Shown here: positions 25,301 through 32,867 of the stretch, in pieces | Layout of the letters: each line of letters begins with the position of its first letter | Position numbering within the stretch: the first letter of the stretch is position 1 | Assembly (NCBI RefSeq): GCF_016595495.1 | Contig: NZ_JAENIM010000008.1 | Coordinates: 147,041-211,040, forward strand | DNA from: Persicirhabdus sediminis | GTDB taxonomy: Bacteria; Verrucomicrobiota; Verrucomicrobiia; Verrucomicrobiales; Akkermansiaceae | DNA: 64,000 nt | Direction: 5' to 3' | Program-made: the position numbers and the translations under genes | Notes under the pieces: model-generated | Database searches by the model: none | What the model saw: the letters and a program-made list of their open reading frames with translations, nothing else | Told to the model about the DNA's origin: nothing

Positions 25301-26829
25301 GGTGATAGACCGTGCTTTTCAGGATCGCTTGTATAGGCAGCTGGCAACTCCTTGATGACTTTTGGCAAGGCGCTGTGGGAATGGTCGGGTTCTACCCAAG
25401 TGGTAAATCCAGAGCCGGATGAACCAGAGGCCACGTTGTCGATCACATCCATGTTAGTAGACGTCAGCCAGAAGCCCATGCCGCCACTACCGTTATTGCG
25501 GTTTGGTCTAGCTGAATCTGGCGTGATAGTGCGGATAGATACGTTGTTGATAAAGGCGCCTAACTCATCACCTGACTCGGCAACGTAGGCAGCGCCAGCA
25601 ACATCGTAGCTGACACAGTCCTCAACAATCGCGTGGCTGGAGTGAACCACGTACCCCCAGCCTGGGCTGGTATCTACGGCACAACCGCGGATGATGCCCG
25701 GCGTGCGGTTCACGCCATTGAGGTGGGCCATGTGAAAGTGCATCGCATAGCGGGCTACTGGGTTGATCGCTGGCTCGCTCACGCTAGTGGATGAGGCGAG
25801 AGCTTCGCGTGTGGTGGCCATCAAGTTGGTGCGGCCTAAGTGGCGAAATTCGACGTATTCACAGATCACATCGCTGTGGTGCATAAACATGACGTGGCCA
25901 CGGCCAGGAAATTCTGTAATCGTGCTGCGTCTATTATTCCATTGATCGTCGTGATCTACGCTGTCAGCTAGGTGAGATTCTTCGGACTTGAGAATGATGT
26001 TGCGGTTCAGGTTGATGATGTGAATTTCTAACTTCTCCTGAACCTCTGGTTTGCTCGCGCTTGGCGGCATGTGATCCTGCTCTAGCGGCTGATCGATGGT
26101 GATAGTTTTTGCGTTGCTGTCGACGGCTACGAGGTAGCGGATTTCATCGCCCTCAATGTCATGGTAGCTGTCGGTGGCGATGACGAGTTTGTCGCCGGCT
26201 TTCCAATTGCTAGGAACTTCTTTGACGGCAATGACGGATGTGCCTGCGGTGACTCCACTGGTCACGGCGTAGGGTGATTTGGCTGATCCATAGGCGCGCA
26301 CTGGGCCGTTAGCTAGCAGACCAAGACCAATTTTCAGCGGATCGTAATCGGCTGAATCTGAGTCGAGCACAAACCCATCTTCTCTGTCATCAAAGATGAT
26401 GGTAGCTGTGACATCGTCGTGAATTGGGTTTTCCGCAGTACCAATTTCAAGCAAACCTGTTTCGGAAGAAACTAATGATTCCACTCTCAGCTGGGTACTA
26501 ACATCTTGTTGGAAACTTAGCGTGCCGTCGACACGGATGGTGCGCAGTGATTGGTCGAATATACCATCCACTAGAACCGTGAGCCCTTCGGGAATCAATA
26601 CGCGAGAATCGTCAGCTGGCAGGGTGCCTGTATCCCAGATGCTAGAATCCGACCATTCGCCATCAGCGATGGCTACGTGAGTAACATGCTCGTAGGCTAC
26701 TAAGGCGACCCCGTGGCGATGTTTGGCTACTGGACTAAGGTGCATGTCCATGTCCATCTCTTCTTGGGCAATGGCCACGAGAGGGAGAAATAGGGGAAAG
26801 AGTGAGGCTAGTTTGTATAGAACTCGCAT
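19318..26829 (-). CDS. Giant G8/beta-helix/LamG/F5-8C surface protein, paralogue 2
   Basis: About 2503 residues from the ATG at 26829 (signal peptide MRVLYKLASLFPLFLPLVAI). Its domain order and length are the same as the neighbour at 11170: the same Met/Asp/His-rich segment after the signal peptide, then G8, beta-helix with RYAMHFHMAHL, cadherin/Big-like, LamG pairs, F5/8C, Big-like, LamG pair, cadherin-like, a DADGDGYNNMQEYYLGTDP calcium loop and the tail VFYRMIIE. N-terminal G8/beta-helix stretches are almost identical between the two, while LamG regions and the 640-700 region differ more. It is a tandem duplicate. Conservation concentrated in the helix suggests that this is the functional core and that the LamG and F5/8C domains adapt the binding specificity. 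Confidence 0.85.
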   Translation of the reverse strand: MRVLYKLASLFPLFLPLVAIAQEEMDMDMHLSPVAKHRHGVALVAYEHVTHVAIADGEWSDSSIWDTGTLPADDSRVLIPEGLTVLVDGIFDQSLRTIRVDGTLSFQQDVSTQLRVESLVSSETGLLEIGTAENPIHDDVTATIIFDDREDGFVLDSDSADYDPLKIGLGLLANGPVRAYGSAKSPYAVTSGVTAGTSVIAVKEVPSNWKAGDKLVIATDSYHDIEGDEIRYLVAVDSNAKTITIDQPLEQDHMPPSASKPEVQEKLEIHIINLNRNIILKSEESHLADSVDHDDQWNNRRSTITEFPGRGHVMFMHHSDVICEYVEFRHLGRTNLMATTREALASSTSVSEPAINPVARYAMHFHMAHLNGVNRTPGIIRGCAVDTSPGWGYVVHSSHAIVEDCVSYDVAGAAYVAESGDELGAFINNVSIRTITPDSARPNRNNGSGGMGFWLTSTNMDVIDNVASGSSGSGFTTWVEPDHSHSALPKVIKELPAAYTSDPEKHGLSPWDETISPHQNMQNFRGNTAYAAKRHGHRLGRSGGGFKGLIEDFTGWSVESGMDRWYSGGVTVNGLTLVNDVNNPSGTGYKAFHNTGGWDIFNAHIEGFVHGYESSPRQGTSYLYNAYLKNVVNIEWNKNWNKPNKQFVQGEIIFEQLSAEAIANYQQRVIDMGETPKEPADMNMDTKKATDFGGLIDNVYNNLSYRSYFTFDADNFANTPMAIHMAQQADDYVLMPEGTKTVIAGMTNSEVEAQYGTGIRLNGTGIPNNAITRPEWLNIHYLENTSDGSKLYDSPRHIRYLPNVYASAQGDQTPVTIDLSEYFHGFNQQLICSAEVIDNADIASASISGTQLTVTPSGVSGRARIKVSASVLDSGTSTQYIFCDTPGAMDDFIVGEQGQEFSYDVLVNDISPEGDSLQVTDVTANDYYATEILRDGSILFTPTAPFVGTTTLVYTAQDSQNTSYTATINLLSQGLVAYYKMDGSAGDSQLLDSSGNGLHGWTDSPANSHWADDGIWGQSLSFRESESADHFQLPAAIFDSIESQYTITFWTRVDGDTSNQNKMLQGLNSAGQDVFNIFTPYTAYDVRISSGRDDSGLDTFTVKDDMIYDQWQHWSITKDTETGKMYLYLNGEQVGSNSGKNRSVSDLVSLTLGNGCSADIDDLRIYNHILTAERIKDDALGGVLSYRGETLQNGYLADSSAFSQHNALELGASSINDGALGKGIDLTVAGLELPMIDEVKNASNFSISFWMKSSDPTTASTILHGINETGQTVMKLSNSSASRVSWSVGADNTTADLTTAMDSSLYNHWILVKDADLAELRIYQNGVLVAQNSISQNSQLDLDRLVIGQNIDGSASHYALVDELMVYTSAFGDELAYETSREEPSSLTFTNQYGEADEILYISQVSQIGDLVSTVTANDLNAEDKHIYLLDDDGTDVYGYLKIDNQTGEIYLHKDELLSETELFDTEHEITITVLTGDLSDVIDITPTTGRYVRFKTNNKHDNTWVSIREIEVFSEGVNVALNKTIASVSGQQDENPATNIIDGIIDDDANRWSAEGKTNEVVIDLGANYEIDQLHIDAYLNRLYTYTVEIMPEGGEYQQVVNRASVTLQETNYTVTTMIKANQAPVVGGDSYVMIENDILEFDPVANDTDAENEHLTLAELEEMEDGHAYVIFDNTVHYVPDYGFSGFDSIRYNVGDTLNNVDADIDIEVLPRMFSWFNFESGTMDEVRHGNYQANFTGDYEIIDDGAFGKAIKFNGGYASLPSELVAELNEHSDEFAISFWTKFVEEAGHVRLFQLNDGSGKGIWIEQRDSNALRVWIKGDEKTYANVGASHFDEFEWTHFVVQYNGEQLEIYVNGELKNTIAQPAGLPHTFESITFAANSDGNSTSLASFDEIHLYRKSLSANQVNRHFLGEVASYLSYEEYGEDINDISGMANHIHAAGDYYRNYSDFLHSASLTTQSASLHVPAEAVSAINGQFTFASWAKVDEIQDGPQVLFELETESKPLIASLSASGEIVLSFNGSQVSYDVANQVSEWHHYGFTVNGSHASIYLNGLLVAEGEFSSQLGQASSLSAASTHSSSEYWQGEISQLNIFKTTLSAEDIVGLAALPPTSLELTQVAVITPYSEAGEIIATIEIEDFNTTDQHLYELVDELSGTLQIDANTGAISIADASLLPANISSFDIEILLTDPAGYQLSKAYSLIIYQDPSYLEASADLVPLTARDDISSNGFKGSVADTLNDVFDYNAYEPALELPEQEDVNFGFRTKNQSAGAYLYYEVPQGVAVANGLKFVIDLYGRNSSSVTYRDNNIDIYLLAGGADGIVIDSMLNVDIDDNSPYHSRFSFDNTRAFDTVLIYGPDANFTLLEMRMVVIADNFPNTHYNQWVNAESVAQELQAATVDADGDGYNNMQEYYLGTDPNHTSSGIYLPTPTQDGELQIKFSLNTDAQGLSHRWQISHDMVSWTELANEEINTQLMAEIGNVQEWALIVPIDDQPVFYRMIIE

Positions 26830-27266
26830 GATGTTAGGGTGATTGATGGGAATCAATTGAAAGTAATTGGTGGGGGAGCTCTGGATTTTATCTGACTAAT
26901 CTATTGTTAGTAGTTAGTCAGTTGTTGGGTTGTGGAAGCATTGTCATTTCATCATTTCAAATGGTGGATTTGGCAGTAATTGGCTACTGATTTGAATGAA
27001 TATTCTGACGCTTTTTGAACCCTCTAGGTGCGCATTAGTTACGGGCAAGATTCGCTAGATTCAAGCTGTATTAACTACATATTATGATATTTGATAACAA
27101 ATTTAACACCTTAACGATTTAGTTTTTAAGCGCCTATTGCTAAAGGACTAGAGCTTATGTTCTTAGTGAAAATTGAGTGACAAAATTGTTACTTCGGTGT
27201 TTGGATTTTTGCTGATTTTTTAAATTTCCTTGTATGAAATAAATTATCCATTTTCATGATCACACG
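26830..27266. promoter_or_regulatory. Divergent upstream region of giant gene 2 and sulfatase 2
   Basis: A 437-bp AT-rich gap between the minus-strand giant gene and the plus-strand sulfatase. Both genes must be transcribed outward from here, so shared regulation is possible. I see no clear operator or promoter hexamers and no gene. Confidence 0.5.
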
Positions 27267-28724
27267 ATGAGAAGACTTTTTATGAACGCCCTGCTTTCGC
27301 TGTTAGGGTTGAGTGCTATTTCAGCTGAGGAGAAACCTAACTTCATCATGTTATTGGTAGATGACATGGGCTGGGGCGATACAGGTTTTAATGGTCATCC
27401 GGTGATCAAGACACCAAACCTAGACCAAATGGCTGAAAATGGGCTGAAGATGAATCGTTTCTATTCGACTAACTGCACGTGTTCACCATCGCGCGCTGCC
27501 ATTCTAACTGGCCGTCACAATCTGCGATTGGGGCTCACGGGATTCATGTCGACGCCGAGCGACGAAAACCCAGGGACATGGCATTTGCTAGAATCTGAGA
27601 TTACCTACGCAGAGGCATTGCAAGAAGCTGGTTATGCTACGGCGCATTTTGGCAAATGGCATGTCGGCTACATGTGCCCAGAGCAGAGCCCGGAACATTA
27701 TTTCACTCCAGGCATGGCTGGGTTTGAGGAATGGTTTACCTCTCACAATGTCCTCTACACTTACGATCCCTATCAGGCGCTGCCACCCGGCAAGGACGAG
27801 AAGCATCTTTATTATGATCAAGGAAAATTGATTACTCTAGCGGAAGGGCAAAAGCGGCCAGAATTACGCCGCGATGATACCACGATTTTGATGGATCGCA
27901 CGCTGGATTACATCGAGCGCATGCACGAGCAGGGGAGGCCATTTGCGGTGGCGACGTGGTTTCACCACATGCACGGTCCGCTGAGCCAGAACCCAGATTT
28001 GCTTTCCTTGTATCCAGCTGGCTTGCCAGCTGACGAGGTGAAATACTATTCAAATGCCAGCTCGATAGATATAGAAGTGGGCCGGCTGCGCGCTAAGCTG
28101 CGTGAGTTAGGCATTGCCGACAATACGATGATTCTTTTCACCAGTGACAATGGGCCAGTTGGCGGCACGCAATTTCGCGATAGGCTCAATCAAGGTGAAA
28201 GCCACGGTGGGCGATTTGTGTATGGCTTTAGAGGATCAGCTGGACCATTCCGCGGCGGCAAATACCACCTTGGCGAAGGTGGCATTTTGGTGCCGGGCGT
28301 GATTGAGTGGCCAGCGCAGCTGAGTCAGCCAGCGGTGACCGATGTGCCGCTGGTGCAGACCGATTATTTTCCAACCGTGCTGGAGGCCGCTGGAGTGGCG
28401 ATGCCTGACGACCGCGAATACGATGGTATTTCTTGGATGCCATTATTTAGAGGGGAAAAGCTAGCGCGACCTCGTGGCATTGCTTTTTCATCTGGCCGCC
28501 AGCGTGCGTATCGCAATGACACATACAAGGTGGTGAGCGAGGACAAGCAGCCAGAGTTTACCCGTCTGTACAACCTGCTGGATGACCCGTACGAGGAGAA
28601 GAATTTGGTGAAAGAAAACCCCGAGCTTTTTGAATCTATGGTCAAAGAATACGAACAGTGGGAGCAGAAGGCGTTGGCTGACTGGCAGGTGATGCTAGTC
28701 AAAGATAAAGAGCGGAAACAATAG
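27267..28724 (+). CDS. Secreted formylglycine-dependent sulfatase
   Basis: 485 residues. Signal peptide MRRLFMNALLSLLGLSAISA, then PNFIMLLVDDMGWGDTGFNG with the metal-binding Asp pair at residues 32-33. The signature is CSPSR (Cys72 converted to formylglycine), followed by the GKWHVG block with catalytic Lys and His, and FTSDNGP. Substrate is probably a sulfated glycan. It differs clearly from the 9292 sulfatase (CTAGR versus CSPSR), so the two enzymes likely attack different sulfate positions. It is divergent from the giant gene across a short AT-rich region. Confidence 0.92.
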   Translation: MRRLFMNALLSLLGLSAISAEEKPNFIMLLVDDMGWGDTGFNGHPVIKTPNLDQMAENGLKMNRFYSTNCTCSPSRAAILTGRHNLRLGLTGFMSTPSDENPGTWHLLESEITYAEALQEAGYATAHFGKWHVGYMCPEQSPEHYFTPGMAGFEEWFTSHNVLYTYDPYQALPPGKDEKHLYYDQGKLITLAEGQKRPELRRDDTTILMDRTLDYIERMHEQGRPFAVATWFHHMHGPLSQNPDLLSLYPAGLPADEVKYYSNASSIDIEVGRLRAKLRELGIADNTMILFTSDNGPVGGTQFRDRLNQGESHGGRFVYGFRGSAGPFRGGKYHLGEGGILVPGVIEWPAQLSQPAVTDVPLVQTDYFPTVLEAAGVAMPDDREYDGISWMPLFRGEKLARPRGIAFSSGRQRAYRNDTYKVVSEDKQPEFTRLYNLLDDPYEEKNLVKENPELFESMVKEYEQWEQKALADWQVMLVKDKERKQ

Positions 28725-28841
28725 TTCGTCCGCATCCATCTGCAGGAGGAGAAAATTTTCCTCGGTTTAGCTGAGAGCTTGCATTCTTGTGCCTGTCTGC
28801 TTGCATGGCGAGAGTATCACCCTCAGCATTCATCCATAAAC

Positions 28842-29708
28842 GTGAAAGAAAATAAGTCAGCACAGGCAAAGATTGTATGTAAACCAACCAACTGGTTCAT
28901 CTGGCGGGCAGCCGCCATGATCATCATGTTTGGCGTGTTTGCGTTTTTATTTTTTCAAGACGGCATGTGGGGGTATCGGGAGAAAAATCTCCAGTACTAC
29001 ATGCATCAGACATTTAAAGATGCAGAGACTAAGTTTAATCAACAGGTTAAAGAAGGGGGCGTGGATGCCGCCAGCTGGAAATCATTTGCCGCTGAGCAGC
29101 ACTGCGCGCAGCCAGAAAGTGGCGGCGACATCCTGCCACGCGAATTTTCTGCCGAGCAGCCGTGGCCAGAGATATTGGTGAACGGATTTGATGCGCTCAG
29201 CAAGGGACGACAGACCGCTAAATTTCCCCCGCTGTGGGAGGAATATACGCTGGCTGAAGGCATGGACCTTGAGCTGGATGAACACGGAGTTTTTGAAGAA
29301 GGTAAAATCAAAGAGCAATTCACCGCCATGACGGTGTGTCTGGTATTGATTGCCATTACCTTGTTTTTCCTCATCCGTACGATGCTGCGGACCATAGAAA
29401 TCGATGACGAGGCGCTCTACGACCAGCTGGGGCGGCGGATTCTATTTTCCAATATCACCAAGATCGACAAACGGAAGTGGGATACCAAAGGCATGGCCTA
29501 TGTGTATTTCACCCAGGATGGCAAAGAGGAAACGGCGAAGATTGATGGCCTCGTGTACGGCCAGTTCAAAGAAGAAAATGGGGCGCCCGCTGAACAGTTA
29601 TTTGCTAAACTTTTAGCCAATTTTAAGGGTGAAATCATTGAATACGTCGATGATGACGAGGATTCTGAAGAGGACTTATCGGCTGATTCTGTAAAGACAG
29701 ATGCATAA
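28842..29708 (+). CDS. Membrane protein of unknown function with acidic tail
   Basis: The open frame starts with a TTG at 28779; no ATG precedes the first membrane segment. I choose GTG 28842 (VKENKSAQAK), giving about 288 residues. One membrane segment lies at AAAMIIMFGVFAFLFF and a second at FTAMTVCLVLIAITLFFLIR, with a periplasmic-type domain of about 120 residues between them. A cytoplasmic beta-rich domain follows, ending in a strongly acidic tail (DDDEDSEEDLSADSV). No family recognised. It is followed 88 bp later by acpP on the same strand. Confidence 0.65.
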   Translation: MKENKSAQAKIVCKPTNWFIWRAAAMIIMFGVFAFLFFQDGMWGYREKNLQYYMHQTFKDAETKFNQQVKEGGVDAASWKSFAAEQHCAQPESGGDILPREFSAEQPWPEILVNGFDALSKGRQTAKFPPLWEEYTLAEGMDLELDEHGVFEEGKIKEQFTAMTVCLVLIAITLFFLIRTMLRTIEIDDEALYDQLGRRILFSNITKIDKRKWDTKGMAYVYFTQDGKEETAKIDGLVYGQFKEENGAPAEQLFAKLLANFKGEIIEYVDDDEDSEEDLSADSVKTDA

Positions 29709-29796
29709 ATAATTGCGCGGATTCATTTTATGAGTTGCCAAAACTCGATCAGCCCGTATAAATCCGCCTAGGATAATTTCAACCAACCTAACTATT

Positions 29797-30036
29797 ATGT
29801 CAGATAGCATCGAAGCAAAAGTAAAGGCAATCATCGTAGACCAACTCGGAGTAAACGAAGACCAAGTTAATCTTGAAGCAAAATTCATTGAAGACCTCGG
29901 CGCAGACTCACTCGACACTGTTGAGCTCGTTATGGCTTTCGAAGAAGAGTTCGGTATCGAAGTACCTGACGAAGACGCAGAAAAGCTTCAGAGCGTAGGC
30001 GACGTTGTTACTTACGTAACTAACGCCAATGCTTAA
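29797..30036 (+). CDS. acpP: Acyl carrier protein
   Basis: 79 residues with the phosphopantetheine attachment motif [10 protein letters not shown] (Ser in DSL) and the acidic helix [17 protein letters not shown], full length for the family. It carries acyl chains in fatty acid synthesis in the cytoplasm. The start context is CTATTATG without a Shine-Dalgarno sequence. A strong hairpin terminator follows 30 bp downstream, so it is likely transcribed as a short unit. fabF, the usual neighbour, is not here. Confidence 0.97.
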   Translation: MSDSIEAKVKAIIVDQLGVNEDQVNLEAKFIEDLGADSLDTVELVMAFEEEFGIEVPDEDAEKLQSVGDVVTYVTNANA

Positions 30037-30065
30037 TTACATGCCCTTAGGCTAAAGTTTTTATT

Positions 30066-30102
30066 AAAAAAGGTGGGCTCTGTCATGGAGTTCACCTTTT
30101 TT
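30066..30102 (+). terminator. Intrinsic terminator after acpP
   Basis: AAAAAAGGTG ... CACCTTTTTT inverted repeat with further pairing inside (GGCTC / GGAGT), ending in a T run. It is A-rich on one side and T-rich on the other, so it could work on both strands. Confidence 0.85.
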
Positions 30103-30194
30103 ATTTCTCAGCCAGCAGCTAGCTTGGCTGATGAGCTCGAGCTGCCAGCGGGTTTGTCACCGGCAACAATCGAGCCTACTATGCAATAGACACT

Positions 30195-30731
30195 ATGACT
30201 CCAGGAAATCATTCACCTGACAGCATCCAGTATGCATTAGAAACCGCTCAGCTCTTGCATGAGCCGGATCGACGCATTGATACTTTTGGCGCGACTCGTT
30301 TCAAATTCACTCTCATCAGCGAGCTGATGGACAAAGTGGGCCAAGTGCGTGTACGCACTGGCGAGCTGGAAGCGCACAAACCGCAGATCATCCGCCCAGA
30401 TGCCTACAAGGAAATCGAGCTGGAGGGATTTAATGAAAAGGCGGCTGAGTATATGGATTGGCTCAAAGAGCAGCGCATTGAGCCCGTGTTTTTCCAATAC
30501 GGATTTACCTTCAAAAGAACCAACGTGCAGGAAGAGCTCATTCACGACTCTGTAGACAACGTGCGCGACCGAGTTCTGGAAGATTTACGCAAAACTGGTG
30601 ACCCGATGATGGCGGTCATTGAAGGTGTGGATGACGCGTGGGAAGTCTGTTTGCTCAAGTTCTCCATCGATATTATTTCAAAATCAGCTGAGATTAACGC
30701 TTTTGATTTCAAAAGGCGTGGATTGCTGTAA
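30195..30731 (+). CDS. Conserved-looking cytoplasmic protein of unknown function
   Basis: 178 residues, no signal peptide or membrane segment, predicted largely helical and charged. I do not recognise a domain. The frame is well formed with codon use like the housekeeping genes, and it ends 10 bp before the LysM protein gene, suggesting one transcript. A link to cell-envelope work is only a guess from that neighbour. Confidence 0.7.
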   Translation: MTPGNHSPDSIQYALETAQLLHEPDRRIDTFGATRFKFTLISELMDKVGQVRVRTGELEAHKPQIIRPDAYKEIELEGFNEKAAEYMDWLKEQRIEPVFFQYGFTFKRTNVQEELIHDSVDNVRDRVLEDLRKTGDPMMAVIEGVDDAWEVCLLKFSIDIISKSAEINAFDFKRRGLL

Positions 30732-30740
30732 TCTGCCGGC

Positions 30741-31613
30741 ATGCAATTCTGGGTATTCATTAAGTGTTTGGCCGCTACCTTTGTGATCGCATCGGTACTT
30801 GGTACTTATTGGGTGTTGGAAGAATTCAACAGCCCGCTGCTGCGTGAAGGCCCAGCTGAGTCTACCATCGTCGCCGCTCAAGAAGCCGCGATTCAGAAAA
30901 AAATGGAACAAGGCCAGCTCACCGACATCGAGCCTGGCGCCAATGCCTTTGAGCACGTCAAAGACCTGCTCATCAATGGCAAAATGGATGAGGCCGAAGC
31001 GAAGATGAAATACATCGTCAGCTTCTATCCTGCTTCTAGTGCCGCTGAAGCTTCACGCAAAATTCTCGGGGAAATGAACCTCGATAGGCTGCTAGCGCCA
31101 CACGACAAACCTGTGGTTGAGGTCAAACCCGGTGATACTTATTACAAAATCTGCAACGCCAATAAAACCAGCTTGGATAACCTGATTTACCTCAACAAGC
31201 TGCGCCGCGCTACCTCGCTACAAGCTGGCGCTAAGCTCAAGGTGATGCCGCTCAATAATAGCTTGGTGGTGAACCTGCGTACTGGATGGCTCGAGCTGCT
31301 GGATAGCGATGGCCAATTCCTCAAAAACTACGCCATCATTGACGCCCGCTACGATTCTCGCAAAGGCAAATACAAAAACTCCGTGGATGCCACAGGTGGT
31401 TACGCTAACGACCGCAGAGTCGCTAAACATGGTGATGATTACCGCGCGTCAATCAAACGTATCTCGCTAGCCAAACACGCGCTGGAAATCCGCTCACAGC
31501 TAGAAGATACAGATCCAGAAGATACGGGGATATTCATTGCTAACGAAGACATCGAAGAGTTGATGTTATTGCTGCGCGCCGGCAATGCCGTGCAAGTAGT
31601 TTATCCAGAATAA
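30741..31613 (+). CDS. LysM-domain protein with N-terminal membrane anchor
   Basis: 290 residues. Residues about 5-25 (VFIKCLAATFVIASVLGTYW) form a signal anchor. A helical repeat-like part (about 60-110, ITNGKMDEAEAKMKYIVSFY style) precedes a LysM domain (about 128-172: VKPGDTYYKICNANKTSLDN ... AGAKLKVMP), which binds peptidoglycan glycan strands. The C-terminal region has strand-rich character, with YAIIDARYD and NEDIEELMLLL. It resembles LysM plus L,D-transpeptidase-like proteins, but I see no HxxxxxxSxGC[IV]R active site, so transpeptidase activity is not claimed. It is coupled to the gene upstream with a 9-bp gap. Confidence 0.8.
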   Translation: MQFWVFIKCLAATFVIASVLGTYWVLEEFNSPLLREGPAESTIVAAQEAAIQKKMEQGQLTDIEPGANAFEHVKDLLINGKMDEAEAKMKYIVSFYPASSAAEASRKILGEMNLDRLLAPHDKPVVEVKPGDTYYKICNANKTSLDNLIYLNKLRRATSLQAGAKLKVMPLNNSLVVNLRTGWLELLDSDGQFLKNYAIIDARYDSRKGKYKNSVDATGGYANDRRVAKHGDDYRASIKRISLAKHALEIRSQLEDTDPEDTGIFIANEDIEELMLLLRAGNAVQVVYPE

Positions 31614-31713
31614 TCAGCCAAATTTTAGTTTGAGCCAAAAATAGCGATGGAAATCTTGTCCAATCCCTGATTGAATTCGCCAGCACAAAATTGCAACATT
31701 TTACAACTGACGC

Positions 31714-32667
31714 ATGAAACCATTAGACTTTGAAGAACCTATCATTGAACTCGAAGCTGAGTTGGCCAAATTGAAAAAAAAGGCCAAGGGGCAGAAAATC
31801 GATATGTCTGATGAAGTGACTGCCATGGAAGGAAAATTGGCAGAAACAAAAAACCAGATTTACGAAAACCTCACTCCATGGCAACGTGTACAAATCGCAC
31901 GTCATACCAACAGACCATTCATGCTCGATTACGTCGCCCACGTATTCGATGATTTCTGTGAACTCCACGGTGATCGCCACATCGGTGACGACAATGCTAT
32001 GCCAGGTGGCTTTGCTACTCTAGGTGGCCAAAAAGTCGTTGTTCTCGGTCATCAAAAAGGCCGCGATACCAAAGAAAACTTACTGCGCAACTTCGGCAGC
32101 GCTCACCCAGAAGGTTATCGCAAATCCATGCGCCTGATGAAGCTGGCTGAAAAATTCAACCTGCCAGTAGTTGCCCTGATTGATACTCCGGGAGCATTCC
32201 CAGGTATTGGTGCGGAAGAACGCAACATCGCCGAAGCCATCGCCTATAACCTGCGTGAAATGGCCATGCTGAAAACACCAATCGTAGCCGTTGTGCTCGG
32301 TGAAGGTGGCTCAGGTGGCGCGCTGGGAATTGGTGTCGCTGACCGCGTCTTGATGATGGAAAATGCCTACTACTCAGTGATTTCTCCTGAAGGCTGTGCC
32401 GCCATCCTCTGGAAGCACCGCAAGCACGCTCCTGAAGCTGCTGACGCTATGAAAATTGCCGCTCCAGATCTCGGTGAACTCAATCTCATCGACGGCGTGA
32501 TTAACGAACCTAAAGGTGGTGCTCACCAAGATCACCTCATCGCTGCTTCTAACCTGCGCGACGTGGTTCTTTCTCACATCAAAGAGCTGCAAGCCATGAG
32601 CACTGAGGAAATGCTCAACGCTAGATACGAAAAATTCCGCTCATACGGTGAGTGGAACCACGCATAA
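31714..32667 (+). CDS. accA: Acetyl-CoA carboxylase carboxyltransferase subunit alpha
   Basis: 317 residues, the usual length. Family hallmarks include TPWQRVQIARH, LHGDRHIGDD, GHQKGRDTKE, LIDTPGAFPGIGAEERNIAE and GEGGSGGALGIGVADRVLM. It forms the carboxyltransferase with AccD, making malonyl-CoA for fatty acid synthesis. accD is in this window too but 14 kb away on the other strand (46261). A terminator containing CCAGCTGG follows. Confidence 0.97.
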   Translation: MKPLDFEEPIIELEAELAKLKKKAKGQKIDMSDEVTAMEGKLAETKNQIYENLTPWQRVQIARHTNRPFMLDYVAHVFDDFCELHGDRHIGDDNAMPGGFATLGGQKVVVLGHQKGRDTKENLLRNFGSAHPEGYRKSMRLMKLAEKFNLPVVALIDTPGAFPGIGAEERNIAEAIAYNLREMAMLKTPIVAVVLGEGGSGGALGIGVADRVLMMENAYYSVISPEGCAAILWKHRKHAPEAADAMKIAAPDLGELNLIDGVINEPKGGAHQDHLIAASNLRDVVLSHIKELQAMSTEEMLNARYEKFRSYGEWNHA

Positions 32668-32693
32668 GTAATTCTAGCAGAATGAATTTGATT

Positions 32694-32721
32694 AGGTGAC
32701 TCCAGCTGGGGTCACCTTTTT
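32694..32721 (+). terminator. Intrinsic terminator after accA
   Basis: Near-perfect palindrome AGGTGACTCCAGCTGGGGTCACCT (32694-32717), followed by TTTT; its centre is CCAGCTGG. Confidence 0.88.
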
Positions 32722-32867
32722 CTTTGCCTGTTAGTAAAACTCGACTTGTTACTAGCGGCATCCATGTGTAATTAAACCGTAGTTTGCATATTTTGCTAAA
32801 ACATTCTTGTCCGGCACTGGGTGCTTGACCATGGAGTGTTCCACAAATAAATCATCAGTTTCCCATT

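Noticed and set aside
11201..26000. Many 60-160 codon frames antisense to the giant genes
   Set aside because: They lie wholly inside intact, domain-rich genes and show no independent features.
30741..31613. L,D-transpeptidase activity for the LysM protein
   Set aside because: The domain order is suggestive, but the catalytic His and Cys motif is not visible.
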